Shown here in pieces: positions 61,145 to 64,000 of a stretch of 64,000 nt of DNA. This DNA comes from Myxococcales bacterium 68-20 (lineage in GTDB: Bacteria > Myxococcota_A > Polyangia > Polyangiales > Polyangiaceae): positions 438,023 through 502,022 of the forward strand of contig MKVQ01000004.1 of NCBI GenBank assembly GCA_001899635.1. Reading direction: 5' to 3'. The position numbers and the translations under genes were made by a program. Each line of letters begins with the position of its first letter. Positions within the stretch are counted from its first letter, which is position 1. Below the pieces are notes generated by a model that was not told the DNA's origin, searched no databases, and worked only from the letters and a program-made list of their open reading frames with translations.

Positions 61145-62398
61145 TCAGAAGGTCCACATCGGCTGCTTGGTGTTCTTCGCGCGAACGACGCCGGCTTCGC
61201 CCTTGTCGCCGCCCTGGACGGCCTTCACGAGGTTGTCGAGCTGGATGCTCGCGCCGAGATAGACGCGCGCGTCGCCGTACTGGCTGAAGAGCGGATTCGT
61301 ACGCGAGCCCGCTCCGGAGATCATGCTGATTCGATGGAAGTAGCCAACTTCACCCGTAATCCACGAGTTGAAGTTGTAGTCGAGCCAGGCGCTGAAATAG
61401 TGGGTCTGCCTGACCGTCGTCGGCTGGAAGCCATCCGGGCTTCCGACCGGCGTGCCATCCACCGGATTCCGGATCTCGCTCGGCTGATAGGTCCACTGCG
61501 AGGCGCCCATATAGTAGAGGGCGGGGCTCCAGTGCCCCCACTCCATGGCGAGCAGAATCGCGTAGGCGAGGGTGTCCGACGGATTCATCGTGCCCGAGAG
61601 GAGGTCCGAGCAGTTGTTCCCGCCGACGCAGGAGAGCGCCCTGGACGGCCTCGGGTCCAGTACCACCGGGTTCCGCGACTCGTAGAACGGGTGGGAGTAG
61701 ATCAGGTTGCCCATGAGCAGGCCGCCGTCGGAACCGAGGATGTTCTCGATCGGCTTGACCAGCTGCAGGGTCGCTCCCGGGGTGACGACCATCGTGCGCG
61801 ACCGCGAGTTCTTCGACGTCGGAAGGCCGGCGTTGAGCGCGAGGCTCGGGATGATGCCGAGCGGGAGCTTCGGGAGCTTCCTGTAGAAGAGCGAAAGCGT
61901 CGTATCGCTGAGCATCGGCTCGTTGCGATACGTCGTGTCGTCGGCGTTCGTGAGCTCGTAGCTCATGATGACGCGGCCACGAAGCTGGAAGGCGTCGTTG
62001 ATCGCGTAGCGTGGCAGGAAGAAGAAGCTCGTATCGATCGTCGGGTTGTAGTCCTGCGTCTGACCGCGGAAGACCGTCCCGGTCGTCATGCTGCTCTGGA
62101 CGAACAACGCCGAGCCGGCGAACGGGCGCGGCGCGGGCTTGGCCGCCGGCGCAGGGGCGGACTCGGCCGGCGTGTCGGATGCCGGCGGCGTCGTTCCCGT
62201 CCCCGTTCCGACCGACACGGCGGGCTGCGCGGTCGGCGTCGCCCCATCGCCCGAACCGGCGCTCGGAGCCGGCTGAGCCTGCGCGACCTGCTTGACCGGC
62301 TGGTTGTCGGTCGCGGTCGGCGGAGCCGCAAGGGCTGCGGTGGCGGTGGTCAGCGACAGGCCAACCAGCAACGCCGACAGACAGGACGAACGCTTCAT
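61145..62398 (-). CDS. Outer-membrane beta-barrel-like protein
   Basis: This is a 417-residue protein with a Sec signal peptide (LLVGLSLTTATAALA), a Pro/Ala/Thr-rich disordered linker (about 25-90) and a barrel-like domain from about residue 95: PFAGSALFVQSSMTTGTVF, RYAINDAFQLRGRVIMSYEL, SPALYYMGASQWTY and HYFSAWLDYNFNSWITGEVGYF, with the terminal Phe (PMWTF) expected for barrel assembly. The pattern is like transporters or porins of unknown substrate. ATG 62398 has GGAG seven bases upstream. A strong terminator follows. Confidence 0.82.
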   Translation of the reverse strand: MKRSSCLSALLVGLSLTTATAALAAPPTATDNQPVKQVAQAQPAPSAGSGDGATPTAQPAVSVGTGTGTTPPASDTPAESAPAPAAKPAPRPFAGSALFVQSSMTTGTVFRGQTQDYNPTIDTSFFFLPRYAINDAFQLRGRVIMSYELTNADDTTYRNEPMLSDTTLSLFYRKLPKLPLGIIPSLALNAGLPTSKNSRSRTMVVTPGATLQLVKPIENILGSDGGLLMGNLIYSHPFYESRNPVVLDPRPSRALSCVGGNNCSDLLSGTMNPSDTLAYAILLAMEWGHWSPALYYMGASQWTYQPSEIRNPVDGTPVGSPDGFQPTTVRQTHYFSAWLDYNFNSWITGEVGYFHRISMISGAGSRTNPLFSQYGDARVYLGASIQLDNLVKAVQGGDKGEAGVVRAKNTKQPMWTF

Positions 62399-62839
62399 TT
62401 CGGGCTCCGCAAACAGACGATGGGGTGATCGATCGAGGGCTCGAGCCCAGGAACGCATTGGCGCCTATGCAAACAGCGTGCTCGACAGCGACAGGGCCAA
62501 GTGGTTGATTTCAGTTACAAGTTTCTGACCCGAAGCGCCTCGTCAGCTTGTTGACGGGCGCGCCCGCGCCATCCCGAACGGAGAACGCACCAGGGAGCGG
62601 CCTCGAAGGACACCCCCATGCTGCACCCCCTCCCAGGGGCACGCCGCATCTACTGCCGGAGCCGTCCCCGCGCAACACTGAACCCCTCTCGAGGGGCGCC
62701 TTGCTCGAGCTTCGCCCGGGAGGGCCCCCTCCCCCGGACGGGAAGCGCTCCCGACCGCTCGGATGACCGCGGCCGGGACGTCGGGAACTGCGCCCGAGCG
62801 GCGCCGTGCAGCGCCTTCCTCTGGCGAACCTCCCGCTCC
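62399..62839. other. Gene-free interval
   Basis: About 441 bases between two minus-strand genes. The upper part is very rich in C and G runs with small inverted repeats (for example CCCCT/AGGGG at 62683-62696). The lower part should hold the promoter for the outer-membrane protein gene. ORFs here are Arg/Gly-rich and not credible. Confidence 0.45.
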
Positions 62840-64000
62840 TCATTCCGGCTCTTCCCACCACTCCTTCCGGCGGGTGGGCGGCTTCTCCTCCTTCTTCGGT
62901 GGAGGCGGCGGCGGCGGCCTCTTCACCACCGGCTCGTCGTCGTCCTCTTCCTCCTCGTCATCATCGGTCGAGGACGGCGGGGGCGGCGGCGGCGGTTTCG
63001 GAGGCTTCTTCACCTCCGGCTTCTCCTCGACCGGGGGCGGCGGCTTCTTCTCCTCCGGAGCGTCGGCCTTCTTCGCTTCGTCGGCCTTCTTCGCTTCGTC
63101 GTCGGCCTTCTTCGCTTCGTCGTCCTTCTTTTCCGTGCTCTCCGCCGGCTTGCTCTCCTCGCCGTCTTCGATGGGGCCGGCGTAGCCCGGCTCGTAGGAG
63201 TTACCGTAGTGGACCGGACGCGGCGGCCCGAAGAAGCCGTCGAACGAGACCGAGATTCCGAGCGAGAGGATGTGCGTGAAGCCTCGGTAGCTTCCCTCGT
63301 TCACCGCGGGGAGCAGGTCGCCGTCGGCGCCCTCGGAGGTCCCGTTCGCGGCGCCGTTCACCGGCCGGATGTCGCCCTGGCCCGTTCCGACCGTACGCGG
63401 AATGGAAGCGACGGCCGCGTAGCCGAGGTCGAAGCCGATCGAGCCGAGCTTGTATCCGATGCCGAACGTGCCAGCGACCTTCGCGAGGGTGTCGAAGTCG
63501 AGCCGCGTGAACTTGAAGTCGCTCGCCGACGAATCGAAGTAGGCGCCTCCGCGCACGGAGAGGATCCCGTCGCCGGTGTCGATGTTGTACGCGCCGCCGG
63601 CGCGGAGACCGATCGTGTTCTTGTAGCCGTGCTGAACGATGGTCTGGATGTCCTTGAAGACGCCAAGATCGGGCACCGACACGATCGGACCGAGCTTCTG
63701 CGCCGTTCCCCATCCCTCGTAGGTGACGTCGAGCTCGAGGTCGTAGAGCTCGAAGTCGGCGTCCATCCCGACGTAGCGTCCGCCGACGCGAAGCGCCCAC
63801 GGGAGCTGGAGCGCGAGGTTCGCCGCGCCGGGCTCGAGCTCCTGGCCTTCAGGCAGCGCGCGCGGTGCACGCGGCGAGAGCGTACCGTTCGCGCTGATGT
63901 TCGTCGGCGTGCGGAAGGACGCGCCGAATGCGAGCGAGGGCTTTGGACGGGCCATCACGCCGAACGTCGCGGCAAACGACGATCCGGATGCCTGGAGGGT
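62840..64000 (-). CDS. FadL-like outer-membrane protein with charged C-terminal tail, 5'-truncated
   Basis: The frame continues to the right edge, so the start is outside. The visible 386 residues begin inside a FadL/TodX-type barrel (LQASGSSFAATFGVMARP, SLAFGASFRTPTNISANGTL, LPWALRVGGRYVGMD, GLRAGGAYNIDTG, TFGIGYKLGSIGFDLGY). FadL proteins carry hydrophobic compounds such as long-chain fatty acids across the outer membrane. After the last strand comes a roughly 120-residue tail with KKDDEAKKADDEAKKADEAKKAD, Pro runs and a DDDEEEEDDDE block, ending RRKEWWEEPE. Such a tail is not part of FadL and would lie in the periplasm or at the surface. It may interact with another component. Confidence 0.83.
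   Translation of the reverse strand, partial: TLQASGSSFAATFGVMARPKPSLAFGASFRTPTNISANGTLSPRAPRALPEGQELEPGAANLALQLPWALRVGGRYVGMDADFELYDLELDVTYEGWGTAQKLGPIVSVPDLGVFKDIQTIVQHGYKNTIGLRAGGAYNIDTGDGILSVRGGAYFDSSASDFKFTRLDFDTLAKVAGTFGIGYKLGSIGFDLGYAAVASIPRTVGTGQGDIRPVNGAANGTSEGADGDLLPAVNEGSYRGFTHILSLGISVSFDGFFGPPRPVHYGNSYEPGYAGPIEDGEESKPAESTEKKDDEAKKADDEAKKADEAKKADAPEEKKPPPPVEEKPEVKKPPKPPPPPPPSSTDDDEEEEDDDEPVVKRPPPPPPPKKEEKPPTRRKEWWEEPE
63061..63129. repeat. 18-21-bp repeats coding (D)EAKKAD
   Basis: Tandem, slightly irregular units in the tail of the FadL-like gene; alternate units have an extra Asp codon (GTC on the plus strand). Likely slippage-prone. Confidence 0.75.

Overview
The window is high-G+C DNA with very dense gene packing. 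It is rich in secreted lipoproteins that carry Asp/Gly/Ala-rich ('DAGDAGD') linkers after the lipid cysteine, and it has Cys-rich 'NCGxCG' repeat proteins, RCC1 and propeller-like repeat lipoproteins, IgGFc-binding-type lipoproteins, a DUF2330 protein and ECF sigma/anti-sigma pairs. This combination points to a myxobacterium, most likely of the Polyangiales (Labilithrix/Sandaracinus-like). No rRNA or tRNA gene was recognised, and both window ends cut through genes.

Region 1 (1-28144) is the most distinctive part. A five-gene lipoprotein cassette occurs twice in the same internal order: Cys-rich repeat protein, propeller-like A, propeller-like B, RCC1-repeat protein, IgGFc-binding-type protein. 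Copy 1 is on the plus strand (1-6425, 5' end outside the window). Copy 2 is on the minus strand (23339-16571). Nearly all junctions are ATGA stop/start overlaps. Each copy lies beside its own ECF sigma factor, a membrane anti-sigma-like partner and an about 365-residue exported protein with a beta-barrel-like C-terminus (6588-9452 for copy 1; 23365-25778 for copy 2). In copy 2 all eight genes run in one direction and could be one operon; in copy 1 the regulatory genes are inverted relative to the cassette. Between the copies are a repeat-rich tail-anchored protein, a degenerate receiver-like protein, a small zinc-ribbon protein, a secreted protein, a DUF2330 protein and a B12-binding-type radical SAM enzyme. 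Copy 2 is bordered by a chimeric insertion sequence (25975-28144): IS427-like inverted repeats and a TA duplication enclose a DDE transposase that lacks its C-terminal half and an intact TnpB gene that starts on the transposase stop codon.

Region 2 (28158-47610) is mixed core and accessory content: mannose-6-phosphate isomerase, a PrsW-type protease, a penicillin-acylase-family lipoprotein, a Nudix hydrolase, several lipoproteins of unknown role, a prepilin-peptidase-like protein, a sugar dehydrogenase fused to a diheme cytochrome, a serine-hydrolase lipoprotein coupled to an MFS exporter, and a papain-like cysteine-protease lipoprotein.

Region 3 (47928-64000) has an antiquitin-type aldehyde dehydrogenase, two tandem IgGFc-binding-type lipoproteins (making four such genes in the window), a membrane protein, a secreted homologue of vertebrate protein-arginine deiminases coupled to a HEAT-repeat protein, a TauE/SafE exporter convergent with a fused APS kinase/ATP sulfurylase, an outer-membrane protein and a FadL-like porin with a long charged tail that runs off the window.

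How the parts may work together is inference. The two cassettes look like alternative, stress- or signal-controlled cell-surface lipoprotein sets, each switched by its own ECF sigma factor.
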